Position numbers and translations under genes: made by a program
Notes under the pieces: model-generated
Seen by the model: the letters and a program-made list of their open reading frames with translations, nothing else
Told to the model about the DNA's origin: nothing
The model's database searches: none
In this document: piece by piece, positions 1-9,164 of the stretch
How the letters are laid out: each line of letters begins with the position of its first letter
How positions within the stretch are numbered: the first letter of the stretch is position 1
Source of the DNA: Tieghemiomyces parasiticus
Lineage: Eukaryota > Kickxellomycota > Dimargaritomycetes > Dimargaritales > Dimargaritaceae
DNA length: 10,971 bases
Direction of reading: 5' to 3'
Assembly: GCA_027575765.1 (NCBI GenBank)
Contig: JANBPT010001306.1
Location: forward strand, 1 to 10,971

Positions 1-236
1 GTCTGACGGGCCACCATGCCAAGGGTTATGTTGAAGAAAGTGGCGGTCCGTAGAGGGGTGGGCTAACCACCTGTTGATGGTGGCACGACTAGGGGCAGGC
101 AACTCGGATAAAATATTATCTGCCTTGCAATTGTAAAAAAATGAAAATTGAAGACCCACGCATGACAGTTGGTAAGTTTGGAGGAGGTGAGGGGCAGGGC
201 TTCCGAAGTTGAAGTGCCAGAGAGGTAGTAAGGTAA
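1..236. repeat. Dispersed direct repeat, copy 1 (cut by the window start)
   Basis: This stretch matches 5606-5840 in the same orientation with about ten substitutions and one single-base indel in an A-rich run near 136-147. The first 77 bases are identical. The right edge is sharp: similarity stops after the shared aaggtaa (236 and 5840). The left edge is unknown because the window starts inside the repeat. It carries an 8-bp inverted repeat, GCCACCAT at 10-17 and ATGGTGGC at 77-84. The single-base indel breaks any shared reading frame, so the repeat is probably non-coding. It lacks TG...CA ends, so nothing identifies it as an LTR. Confidence 0.9.
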
Positions 237-2895
237 AATGCAAAGCGAGGAACATTTTACGTGGTCATAAACAACCAGCAGCTGAGTAATTGGACCAAAA
301 TCGACGTTAGGACGCCCTCACACCGGATTGAACTGACATGAAAAAACTAAGGGTGCCGACTACCCACCACATACTAAACGATGCGCGCATGCCCGACTTG
401 TGTCTCCTTAACCTCTCTATAACTATTTACTATTGCTACTTTATCTCACTGTGTTCACACTTACTTGTGGCTACGCATCCGGCTAAGATAACGGGAACCC
501 TTATATCAGCACTATCCTGCTAACGCTGCAACCATCGACCGACTGTAACCTGATACAACTAGACCATCTTGTCATTTAATATGAGGCCACCGACGGTAGA
601 AATGGAAATCTTGTATCGACACTCCGAAATTACTGGTCTTTCAGGTCCTGTGTATGGGTTCAGCTAGTGCAATAGCCTCGGGTCGTCGTTTATTGATTAA
701 AGCTACTAATAGGAGTAAGTATCCTAGGCCCGAGTCCGCTCATAACTCAGCATGGTCTATATTGCGAGAATAGCGTTAAAGGATAGGTACTTTGGTACCT
801 TAGGGTACAGTATGGGCAATGCGTAGTGGCTGCGGACCAATAGTCAATCAGTGGTGGAGGAATAGACGTGAACAAACATGGGAAGTAAAGGAGGGGCCGA
901 GTCTTAAAGGGGTATGTCAAGTGGGTGTGGGAGTTGGGCGGCGGTGACGGCTCCAAGTACGACTGTTGGTCGACCCCCTAATCCCCCGTTATTACCATTC
1001 AATTTTAGAGTAATGTTTACTCTTCGAATCTTCGCATTTAACACTCCCAGGTCGCCTATACTGTACTAATGTCAGGGTTGTCCAACTTTGCAGAATGGAA
1101 AAAATTTAGATGTTCTGTAACGCCCCCTAGTCTATAAGTCTCATGGGAACGAATAGCAGCTATCATTACGTTTGAGGCTGCGTGAGTGGAATGTCATTTC
1201 AAGCCATTTGCAATGCATGCGATGGTCGTCCTGGATGGCCATGCCCCATGAAACGCGAGGTTTAAAACCCGTGACCCCGTCCTGCTCGTATTGCTGCTCT
1301 GGCTAATGAAATAACGAGATCAGTTGCCCATATCCCAATTGATCGGGAAGTGGGCACAGGCGTGCTGGATTTTCCCTCCCCCCACGCTTTTCCTAGGCCC
1401 TGGCTTCCATGTTTATCACGCGGTAGAGTTCCGAGAAATAGCTGGGAATGGGTGGCCTTGCCCCGTCGTTGCTGTGGTGCACATAACCTAGGCCCCAACT
1501 CTCTTCACACAGTAGGCTCAGCTATGCTGTAACGTCATAGGGCAGGTACTCGCTGATTTTTGTGCAGTTCATCAAGAACATTAGCCAGTCGATTCTTCCC
1601 CATTTTCGTCCAATACGGGGTTCTAATGACACATTGTATCCGCCTAGGTTGGCCGTTACTTTCAGCGGCTGCGGCAGATCAGCTACTCCGCTTGCACAAC
1701 AATGCAGCCGCTGGGAGTTCCCTTACGCTACGGATGTCGCAAGAAAGCAGGAACAATGTGACAGAGTCCCTCTCGGTAGTACGGATTGGGCACGGCTTTC
1801 TACCTTCTCACCTATACCGTCATTCGTGGCGTACTTTAGCCCACCCAACATGTGCAACTAGTTTAATACATACTCCCCTGCCAACAAGTACCACACCTCA
1901 TCTCAGTAACAAGTGCCATTACCCACGAAGGTACCTCAACACTAGGACTCATTCCTACAACTTCCCTGCTTCACTAGCTACCCGGTAGGTAGAGACCTCT
2001 GGGGGTAATCAGTATCATAGAAAGCCGAGACGGAGGTAGTGATGATTTTATTTGGTTAAATATTTGTCGGTTTGTATAGCCGACGACTCCGTATGAACGT
2101 GGCGTCGAGGCCTTGTCCTCGGTGCGACTGATCTCGGTCGAAGTCATACAATAAGACAGCGAATCCAATAAGCGATGGTGTGCAAGATAAGGAATAAATA
2201 GTGGTAGTGTTCCTATAATTTGCCCCGCAAAATCGATGAAAAAGAGTAGGAGGTTGGTGGTGCTAGTGAGGGTGGAGATAAATCCAGGGCTGATGCCCCG
2301 CTGGCTGGGTGAGCTTTGTCAGGGATAACAGTCCAGAGTGTGGAGGGTGGCTGGTGGTTACCACGGGTTGCCACTTGGCCGCACAATCTATTTCTCAAAA
2401 AAGCCTCAACACCCGAGTATATGCATATCACGCCAGTACTCAATCGAGGAAACAACTCAACATAATGGTATACAAAATTGATGTCAAAGAGGAAGACTAT
2501 GGTCGGTATAAGTGGACCCCCAATTGCTACGCGCGATTATCCTCCACTTCACAATAGTTTCTTTAGATTGACGACTTTCGATTTTCTTGCTGCCGTATCC
2601 CGCCAATTCGCTGATTGGTGGCCTCTCATTTGGCTGGCAGCCATCATCACGGAAAACAGGTTTCCTTCTAACGTAACGCTACTTATTCCCCTTCAGGTTA
2701 ATCATTCAAAACTAGCTATACTGCTTGCAGTTCCTTATTTGCATCTGCACACCGTATGCGCAAGCGGCCTCCGCCTCTTGGACATTGGCAAATCGATGAT
2801 CAACACCACTTCTTACGATTGCACTTAGCACTTTGGAATTCATACTTCTCTGATTCACCCTAGTCAATTTAAACTCCGAATTTCAGTTTACCCTC
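237..2895. other. Long stretch with no supportable gene
   Basis: No open reading frame here has both an ATG start and recognisable protein character. The longest open stretch is on the plus strand at about 1560-1988 (142 codons, without ATG at its start), and an overlapping 99-codon frame starts at 1562. Both are Ser/Thr/His-rich, match no family I know and look like chance. A 61-codon ATG frame at 338-523 has a hydrophobic middle but nothing else. A perfect small hairpin lies at 785-800 (AGGTAC, loop TTTG, GTACCT). No tRNA, rRNA, intact transposon ORF or tandem array was seen. It may be intergenic DNA or old decayed sequence. Confidence 0.5.
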
Positions 2896-2901
2896 TTTAT
2901 T
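2896..2901 (-). terminator. Candidate poly(A) signal AATAAA for the secreted-protein gene
   Basis: The plus strand reads tttatt, so the minus strand reads AATAAA, about 82 bases past the stop codon of the minus-strand gene at 2983-3573. Position and sequence fit a eukaryotic polyadenylation signal, but a hexamer in AT-rich DNA can occur by chance. Confidence 0.35.
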
Positions 2902-2982
2902 ATGAGTGCCTCAAAGATCATCTAACTAAAAGCCCGATAAATTTAGGGAATAAACCGTCCACACGAGTAGACCCTATATTTC

Positions 2983-3573
2983 TCAATGGCGCCAGTACAA
3001 CTGCTGCGGCGGCGGCATAAGCACGGCAGGACCAGGATTATAGACTGGTGGACCTACCCAATGGTGGTATACACCATCATTAATGGAAAAGTTGTTACCA
3101 ACCTGGTAGAGACCCTGGGGCATTCCATTCGGTGGTGGATGTCTGTAATTTGCCATCGGCATGGCAAAACCATGGGTACTATAGCTTCGTTTTACCCATT
3201 CCGGGTTAGGGTCCGTGTAGCCATTCTGACCGTTGCTGGGTTCTGACTGAGCCGCCGCTTCAGGCCCGAAAGTAAATCTTCGTCCCCCAGTATACGATTT
3301 CTTTTTCTTCTTACCGAAAATTCCCCAGCCCCGACGGTGGTGAGGTACGTGGGGAACTAACGACGACGACAGAAGTTGTTCCGGGTCCAAGGCGGGCGGG
3401 GTGGCGTTGGTTAAATCGGTTGTAGCACCTGAGCTCGAGGTGGCATTAGGTGATGCGGGATGGATGCCGGATTCATTCGTGGTACTGACGGCAGCCGTAG
3501 TCGGAGCGGCCGTGGTAAGGCGGCCGGAACCGGCAACCAGGGCAAAGATAAGGATACACAGGCGGATGTGCAT
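2983..3573 (-). CDS. Small secreted Ser/Thr/Pro-rich protein, cysteine-free after signal cleavage
   Basis: This is a 196-residue ORF with an ATG start and a TGA stop. The N-terminus is a clear signal peptide: a positive start (MHIR), a hydrophobic core at about 5-15 (LCILIFALVAG) and a likely cleavage near residues 22-23 (TTA-APT). The next 50 residues are rich in Ser, Thr, Ala and Asn, with N-glycosylation sequons at N33, N43, N56 and later N161. A basic block follows: HHRR at 78-81, GWGIFG, then five lysines at 88-92. Dibasic sites at 80-81, 98-99 and 128-129 could be cut by a Kex2-type protease. The C-terminal third is rich in Pro, Tyr, His and Trp and ends YWRH. The only cysteine is in the signal peptide. 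I recognise no family or domain. A wall-associated protein, an effector-like protein or a processed peptide precursor are all possible. No introns are needed. A TATA box lies about 140 bp upstream. Confidence 0.72.
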   Translation of the reverse strand: MHIRLCILIFALVAGSGRLTTAAPTTAAVSTTNESGIHPASPNATSSSGATTDLTNATPPALDPEQLLSSSLVPHVPHHRRGWGIFGKKKKKSYTGGRRFTFGPEAAAQSEPSNGQNGYTDPNPEWVKRSYSTHGFAMPMANYRHPPPNGMPQGLYQVGNNFSINDGVYHHWVGPPVYNPGPAVLMPPPQQLYWRH

Positions 3574-3710
3574 GGTTAAGGTGAAGGAAGGGCCGGTGAC
3601 TGTGGAGGGGGTTCACTGGGGCAGTGATTCGGATTGGGTGGCGGTCGATGGTTACCTGCCGTGGAGGTGGGCGGATGGTCCAATATTGCTGGGGGAGGGT
3701 GGTGAGTGGT

Positions 3711-3720
3711 CTTATATAGT
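3711..3720 (-). promoter_or_regulatory. TATA box upstream of the secreted-protein gene
   Basis: The minus strand reads ACTATATAAG here, about 140 bp before the ATG at 3571-3573. A C-rich tract (3685-3705, minus strand) follows directly downstream, as is common near fungal transcription starts. With a start 30-60 bases after the TATA, the leader would be about 80-110 nt. This is sequence-based only. Confidence 0.4.
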
Positions 3721-4171
3721 ACAGGGCAGTGGTGAACCGCGAAACGCAACAGGCCCCCTCCTAGGTGGTAAATGGGAAAGGAGCTACGGGGAGCGAGCGG
3801 CTTCCCACCTAGTTGACGAGGCCGGAGACCCTACGTGGTACCAGCCTGGTTTGGTAGGCAGCTACTGGTTTCCAAGTCGGGCACTGGAGAGGAGGAGGGG
3901 AGGGGGCTGTCGTTCGCTTGGACGACCTGGTGGAGCCGCTATCCCCTCCTCACCCTCCGTCTACGCCACATGCCACCTCCAGGTACGGTTTAGCCGCGGC
4001 TGGCCTTTAGAACAACTGGCGGTTTGATGGGGGGAAGAACCGAAATGACGGTTGAGGAGTACTTGGTCCTGCGCCTAAGGAAAGGGCTTGAATAATGCTC
4101 GTTCCATTGGGGCTGCAATTCACCAACGCCCTCCTTTGAAAAAGGAAATCGACTTTTGCTGAGTATGGCGT
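3721..4171. other. Upstream region of the secreted-protein gene, no gene seen
   Basis: It holds a purine-rich plus-strand tract at about 3885-3906 (GG and GGGG blocks separated by single A), which is a CT-rich tract on the coding strand of the gene to its left. A plus-strand open frame (3401-4027) runs through it and antisense through the gene, but begins at GTG and shows no protein family. Most likely this is promoter and intergenic DNA. Confidence 0.4.
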
Positions 4172-4918
4172 ATGGGCGGTGAGAATATCCACCGCCCCTA
4201 TGTTCTCAAGGGTGGCACCAACTGTACAGCTGATGCTGTGCTACATGCCCGTATGGGGCCAGTACGTGAGGTCAGCATCCCCCAGCACGGCTACCGTTGT
4301 CAGAACAGGGCCGCAACTGAGCATCGGAAACCCTAAGCTGCCTGGCCATTGCATCCTTCCTCAGACCGCACATCCCGCGAACCCCTCGGGCTAGGATCGA
4401 TGGGAACAACTCTTGGTGTGCCAAGGAGTAGCGGCACCTAGGCATCGGACCTGCAGTTGGAGTAAAGTGCAGCCTCTGACGAGGCAAAGGCAAGTCGCCA
4501 TGGCTCCTCTTTCACGTACGATCGTGTGCTCTCCTGGGATCCATCTATACCGCTGGCAGCACCCTATGGCCAGCCTGACTGTCAGGAGGGGGCAGCGTAT
4601 GCAACGATAACCCTCTGCAGCTAAGGCTAGAAAGGCTTGCGGCAGGTGTGACCTGGCCGATCACTGGCAGATGAAAGCCATGTCGACGGGATAGTTAGTT
4701 CACACGGATGTGGTTCGTTAAGGCCAATCAACATCGATTGCAGATGATAGCCGCTATTTTGTGCTGCTTAATGAACTCTATCTGGCCAGCTGTAGATGCA
4801 GGATCTAATGTCACTTGTCTGGAGCCTGGCAGGCTATGCTGTGCCGACGTGCATAACCGCCTTTGGCGTGGTGAATTTCCTGCAGCGTAGCTGCCATGTG
4901 GCCTTTGTAAATTGTTAG
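4172..4918 (+). other. Possible decayed or spliced short secreted gene (weak)
   Basis: Several short plus-strand open segments in different frames follow one another: 4172-4336 (ATG start), 4466-4624, 4611-4694, 4708-4890 (ATG start), 4722-4808 and 4796-4918 (ATG start). The 4708-4890 frame (60 residues) has a signal-like stretch, LQMIAAILCCLMNSIWPAV, followed by an N-glycosylation site and three cysteines. The 4796-4918 frame ends with cysteines spaced C-x6-C. The 4466 and 4611 frames overlap at 4611-4621, where a one-base shift would join two cysteine-containing stretches. This could be a frameshifted relic, exons of an intron-containing gene, or chance. I do not assign a function. Confidence 0.2.
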
Positions 4919-5605
4919 TTAGCAAGAGGGAGAGTGAGCCAAATCTGTAGGAAAACACTGAGAGAGGCTCGACTCCGGTTCCGGAAAGGTAGACCTGGGT
5001 GACGACAGTACCGTGTGGCGGTACACAGTTGTGGTAGAGGCGCACGGAGCATCGGGCCAAACTTCCGTGTGATTCCACCGGAATTTAGAGTCTGGGCCCC
5101 CACCCGTAATCTGCGTAGTGGTCAGCGGATGACTTGGCGTCGGAGGGGGAGGGGTTGACACTCAGGTATAACAGGCTGCATCCGGTCAAAATAGCTACAG
5201 TATCACCTTGGGTATGACAGGGCCCTGACGGGCCAGGGTTGGATCAGCGCCACCTTTGGGGCGCCGTATCCGATCATTAGAGCCAGCAGGGGGGGGGATT
5301 ATCAAGATACGTCCAAGGCTTGTCGTCTGTAATACCAGAGCCTAATAGGTACCCACTGGCCTTGTCGATTCTCTCCTTGCTAACTAACCGTGGTAGAACA
5401 TACCTGCTAATAGAACAGGACCTTGCTCAGGTCGTGGAGGACCCAGTAGTTAAGGAAGCTGCGCAACCAAAAGACGCTCGTGCACAACACTGCAAATAGT
5501 ACTAGGGAGAGCGTGACAGATGCGGGCAAGCTGTTCGGCAGTTAGTTGAGGCGCCCCTCCCCCCCACCGTCCCAGGACTATGCTCCCGTCCAGGGTACCA
5601 ACCTT
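4919..5605. other. Intergenic stretch with two small hairpins and homopolymer runs
   Basis: No gene is supported. Minus-strand open frames (4919-5161, 4728-5078, 5450-5779) lack an ATG start. Two neighbouring hairpins lie at 5221-5234 (GGCCC, loop TGAC, GGGCC) and 5241-5271 (GGAT..GCGCC, 8-base loop, GGCGC..ATCC). A run of nine G lies at 5289-5297 and one of seven C at 5559-5565. Confidence 0.4.
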
Positions 5606-5840
5606 GTCTGACGGGCCACCATGCCAAGGGTTATGTTGAAGAAAGTGGCGGTCCGTAGAGGGGTGGGCTAACCACCTGTTGACGGTGGCACGACTAGGGG
5701 CAGGCAGCTCGGATAAAATATACTCTGCCTTGCAATTGTAAATAATAAAAATTGAAGACCCACGCATGACAGTTGGCAAGTTAGGATGAGGTGAGGGGCA
5801 GGGCTTCCGAAGTTGAAGTGCCAGAGAGGCAGTAAGGTAA
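5606..5840. repeat. Dispersed direct repeat, copy 2
   Basis: This is the second copy of the repeat at 1-236, about 95% identical, in the same orientation, ending at the same motif (aaggtaa). It lies 218 bp past the stop codon of the PPR gene. In this copy the 8-bp inverted repeat carries one change (ACGGTGGC), leaving a G-U-type pair. Its left boundary cannot be fixed from this window, because copy 1 is cut exactly where the shared 77-mer begins; the true repeat may extend left of 5606. Confidence 0.9.
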
Positions 5841-6009
5841 TCTTTGAAGTAAGGAGCGGCCCAATCCTAGAATGGTTGATACAGTTCAATTCTTCGCCTG
5901 GGGTACTCCTAGGTATCGTCAACAGTAATTATGTGAGATTGCGACCTTTACCAGTCGCGAACGTGTTTGACCACTCATAAATTTCAACTGCCATAGGCCC
6001 TCGGGCTTA

Positions 6010-6026
6010 TCATATATGGTATATAA
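6010..6026 (-). terminator. Candidate 3'-end efficiency element of the PPR gene
   Basis: The minus strand carries two TA-rich blocks, TTATATA and CATATATG, about 35-50 bases past the TAG stop of the PPR gene. TA-repeat elements of this kind direct 3'-end formation in yeasts. No AATAAA was seen nearby, so this is tentative. Confidence 0.25.
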
Positions 6027-6058
6027 CGGGTTTTAGTCAATTGGTGAGCTGAGTTGAC

Positions 6059-8476
6059 CTACCATGGAGCCCGTCGCAGGTCCTCGTCGGCTTGATCTAG
6101 GAATTCCTGTCGGGGCATCCCCCCGATACCCTTTTCTTCCACAAATCGCACAATCTCGTCAACTACATCGAACCGACCAGCCCGCCGGGCGTAGGCTATG
6201 GCGCGGGCCACAAACCGGAGTCGAATCGGCACGCCGTGCTCAGACATAGCCCGGATCAGCTCTACAACCTCGTCATAGCGGTCCCGGGTCGCGTAAAAGG
6301 TGATTCGGATACGGTAGAGTTCTGAAGTATGACAGCGGTCGGGGTGAACGGTTTCGGCATGGGCCAAAAACCGCTCCGCTTGGGTGAAGAGCTGATGTCG
6401 AAGTAGGATACGGATAATGACCCCGGTGAGTTCAGCCCACCGCGAGGTGAGAGCGACGTCGTGGTGATCGAGCCCGCGCCAGAGCTGGATCATCTCGTGA
6501 AGTCCACCACCACCGCCATCTTTACCACCAGTCCAGAACCACTCGAGAATGCCGCGGTAAAAAGGGGCAGTGGGACGGAGGTCAAGTTGGGCGAGGATGG
6601 TGCAGACTCCGGTGTAGGTAGACAGGGCCGTCGGAGTGACCCGCACGACTGCATCAGAGTCTGGTGCCTCGTCGCTCAATCCCTCCGCTCCCGGAAGTCG
6701 TAAGGGCGGCACCTCAATGACGCACTGTCCATTGAGGATCGCAGGGAGCAGGACTGTCAGGGTATCAATGGTTGGTCGAATGCCGCTGGCCAGCATGTGG
6801 TCAACCACCCGCTGGCAGACATCCCACTGGCCGGTCTCGACGTGGCATCGGAGGACAATGCAATAGGTTCGGGCGTTGGGTGCTAGTCCATGACGGGTGG
6901 TCATGTCACGCAAGGTAGATCCAAACAGGTCCATTCGGTTCATCCAGGCGTAGGCGCGGAGCACGGTATGGTAAGTCGCGTGACTTATCGTGTAGCCCTC
7001 GCGTTGCAGCCGGTGGAATGTGGGGATAATCATATGGACGCGGCCTTGGGCAAATAGGCCCTTAAGGAGGATACTGGCCAGGTGCGGGTTGCTCCGGATA
7101 CCGTAGAAATCGGCCGTCACACCAGTTGACGATGTGAGAGTCGGCCCTGGCTGATTGGGGTGCTGTTCATCGTGGAGTAAGGCTAGGTGACGCACAATAC
7201 GTTTGACGTGGCCCACTTCGCCGTGAGTGGCAAACGCGTCGGCCAGGACGATCAGCGTGGTCGGCGAAGGCGTGAGACCGCGGTCCAGCAGCTTACTGAA
7301 GGTGTCCAAACAGAGCGGCAACCAGTGGGAGCGTCGCCCGTACAGCCTGATCATCTCCGTGTACATTGCCACGGTGTACCCAGCCTGTCGGTTTGGGGCA
7401 TCGTTGAACAGGCGTTCGGCCCGAGGAAGATCTTCAAGGGTTACATAGCTCCGCAGCGTGTTGTATAGGTAGTAGTTTGGAAGTGCGACCTGGAGGTGGG
7501 TCAAGTCGGCGAGGACACGGTCGAGAAAGACTGAGTCTAGACGGTCCCATGCGGCTGGGAGGGCCTGTCGAAGTCCGTCGGCAGACCCCGGGGTGAGCCG
7601 GGTTAAAACATAATCGTAGATGGCGCAGAACTTGGGCCACGGGAAGTCGAGCCCGCGGGCCTCCTCAAAGAGCCAGCCGTAAATAACTGGGTGCCAAACG
7701 CGTTGGTTGAGTGCTGGAAGTCTAAGGTAGTCTGGCCCAGCGTAGTGCGGCAAAAGCTGGCGGAGACAGTGCCGGGCGGCCGTCTCGACCAGGCGCCCCT
7801 GGCCTGGCCCCGTCCAGGCGATCAGGGACAAGACGTAGAGGATGCGGTGCAGAGTTGCCAGATCGGCCCGAGTTGGTAATGGTATCGGGGCGAGTGGTAG
7901 GGAAATTAAATGACGGGCTATATACACGAAAATAACCTGACATCCGGGTTGGTCGAGACTTGGTCGGTGTGTGCGCTGGGATGCGACATGGCGGAGGAGC
8001 CATCTTTCGACCCAGGGTAGACTCTGACCCCAGAGTCGCCACATGGCCGCGAAGTATTCGGGGGACCATTCCGCCGCGTCGAACACTCGGTCCTCGGGAT
8101 CGGTCTCAGCGGCAGTAGCGGTGGCCGAGTGGCACGACGGCCGGTCGGCGTGGCCATGATAGATGGACGTTGCGGTGGCTAACGATGAACTGGAGTATAA
8201 GCGGGTGGATTGTATAGTACAGTATGAATTGCGGTTGCATGGAAACGTGAGGCGAGGGCGCTGTGGCGATGGTGCAGGATTCAGTCGGAAACCAAGGACC
8301 GAGGGCATCACGTTCGTTGGTAGTGGACATAAAACGATGGCGAATGGGTTATGCCTCCGTCGATCGAGCGGAAAGTGGTCGAATGGTATCGTTTGCGCGT
8401 GGCAGGGCCCATGGCTCGTCGCGGTCCGCGCGGATCTGACCGACGCATGGGTCAATGATCGCCACGGAGGCCACAT
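6059..8476 (-). CDS. Pentatricopeptide repeat (PPR) protein, probably mitochondrial
   Basis: The ORF codes for 805 residues without introns and stops with TAG. PPR proteins are helical-repeat RNA-binding proteins that act on organelle transcripts (stability, processing, translation). Degenerate 35-residue helix-turn-helix units are visible at about 334-367, 368-402, 404-436, 464-498, 499-534, 535-569, 719-751 and 752-787. The clearest is 499-569, with the typical ATYHTVLRAYAW and ARTYCIVLRCHVETGQW starts. The N-terminal 100 residues are rich in Arg, Ser and Thr and nearly lack acids. RLYSSSS at 92-98 looks like a mitochondrial processing site. A second in-frame ATG is M57 (8306-8308); it has G at -3, whereas the first ATG has C at -3, and a targeting peptide would remain, so a 749-residue protein is possible. 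A low-complexity GGKDGGGGG loop lies at 650-658. Fungal relatives could include Pet309/Cya5-type proteins, but I cannot assign orthology. Confidence 0.88.
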   Translation of the reverse strand: MWPPWRSLTHASVRSARTATSHGPCHAQTIPFDHFPLDRRRHNPFAIVLCPLPTNVMPSVLGFRLNPAPSPQRPRLTFPCNRNSYCTIQSTRLYSSSSLATATSIYHGHADRPSCHSATATAAETDPEDRVFDAAEWSPEYFAAMWRLWGQSLPWVERWLLRHVASQRTHRPSLDQPGCQVIFVYIARHLISLPLAPIPLPTRADLATLHRILYVLSLIAWTGPGQGRLVETAARHCLRQLLPHYAGPDYLRLPALNQRVWHPVIYGWLFEEARGLDFPWPKFCAIYDYVLTRLTPGSADGLRQALPAAWDRLDSVFLDRVLADLTHLQVALPNYYLYNTLRSYVTLEDLPRAERLFNDAPNRQAGYTVAMYTEMIRLYGRRSHWLPLCLDTFSKLLDRGLTPSPTTLIVLADAFATHGEVGHVKRIVRHLALLHDEQHPNQPGPTLTSSTGVTADFYGIRSNPHLASILLKGLFAQGRVHMIIPTFHRLQREGYTISHATYHTVLRAYAWMNRMDLFGSTLRDMTTRHGLAPNARTYCIVLRCHVETGQWDVCQRVVDHMLASGIRPTIDTLTVLLPAILNGQCVIEVPPLRLPGAEGLSDEAPDSDAVVRVTPTALSTYTGVCTILAQLDLRPTAPFYRGILEWFWTGGKDGGGGGLHEMIQLWRGLDHHDVALTSRWAELTGVIIRILLRHQLFTQAERFLAHAETVHPDRCHTSELYRIRITFYATRDRYDEVVELIRAMSEHGVPIRLRFVARAIAYARRAGRFDVVDEIVRFVEEKGIGGMPRQEFLDQADEDLRRAPW

Positions 8477-9164
8477 GAGCGATCTATACAGCCCGAGGTA
8501 TAGGAAAGGGCCGTCCCCTCAAGGAATGGGCTCTGGGCATTCGGTCACTTTGGGTCACAGAAAACTAAGATAAAGACAAAATACCAAGAGGGGAAGGGGT
8601 TGGTTAACGGCGGGGATCAATAAAAGGGAATCTGCACAGAGAAGAGGCAGTAATCGTCAGACGGTCAAGTGGCTCTTGAGAGTTCACAGTGAACACCTCG
8701 CAGCACTCGATTACCGGGCCAAATTTAGCGTTCTTCCGCACCATACTAGGTTGCGAATGGGCTATAGTCTTGGTCCCCAACATCCATTAGTTAACTACGA
8801 TAAATAAGAAAACATGAACACCGAAAAAGTTACTAGCAAAAGGAAACACAGGTTAGCAAAATCTCACATTCGCTTGAGCTCTAGTGGCTAGGATTGTTGT
8901 CACAGGTCATAAAGGGGATGCCATAGCCGCAATTAGTAGCAACAACCAGACCAAACTGCTATAAATCACCATAACCTAACTTCAAAACACATTTCAGACA
9001 GGTCGAAATATCATACTATGTACAACAAATGACACAAAGTACAAAAAAATGGTGAAGAAGACCCCTTCTTAATTCCATGACGCACGGTTAATGGATATCA
9101 AAATTAAAGAAAGTAAAGTGTAGCAAGATAGTTCCAACCACATCATTTATACTTTAATATACGT
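8477..9164. other. AT-rich intergenic region between the PPR gene and tRNA-Ser
   Basis: This holds the presumed PPR promoter (minus strand) and no ORF worth calling. Base composition shifts from GC-rich to AT-rich at about 8570. A TATA-like TATAGA lies on the minus strand at about 8484-8489, only some 10 bases before the first ATG of the PPR ORF; if used, transcription would start inside the ORF and favour M57. On the plus strand, 8974-8998 resembles a branch point (CCTAAC) followed by a 3' splice site (TTTCAG), but no exon is recognisable around it. Confidence 0.4.

Noticed and set aside
338..523. 61-codon ATG frame with a hydrophobic middle
   Set aside because: Too short, no promoter or homology, and one hydrophobic stretch in AT-rich DNA is expected by chance.
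1560..1988. 142-codon plus-strand open frame and an overlapping 99-codon frame
   Set aside because: Neither begins with ATG, two frames are open together, and composition looks random.
3401..4027. 208-codon plus-strand open frame antisense to the secreted-protein gene and its upstream region
   Set aside because: It starts at GTG, has no family resemblance, and overlaps a minus-strand ORF with an ATG, a clear signal peptide and a TATA box. GC-rich antisense frames stay open easily.
4728..5161. Overlapping minus-strand frames, one Ser/Thr/Pro-rich
   Set aside because: They start at GTG, a stop codon lies directly upstream of the longest one, and no ATG or splice-supported extension was found.
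5450..5779. 109-codon minus-strand frame running into the repeat
   Set aside because: It starts at TTG, and the single-base indel between repeat copies destroys the frame in copy 1, so there is no sign of coding constraint.
8163..8573. 136-codon plus-strand ATG frame
   Set aside because: It is antisense to the N-terminal part of the PPR ORF, has no recognisable domain, and is explained as a shadow of that gene.
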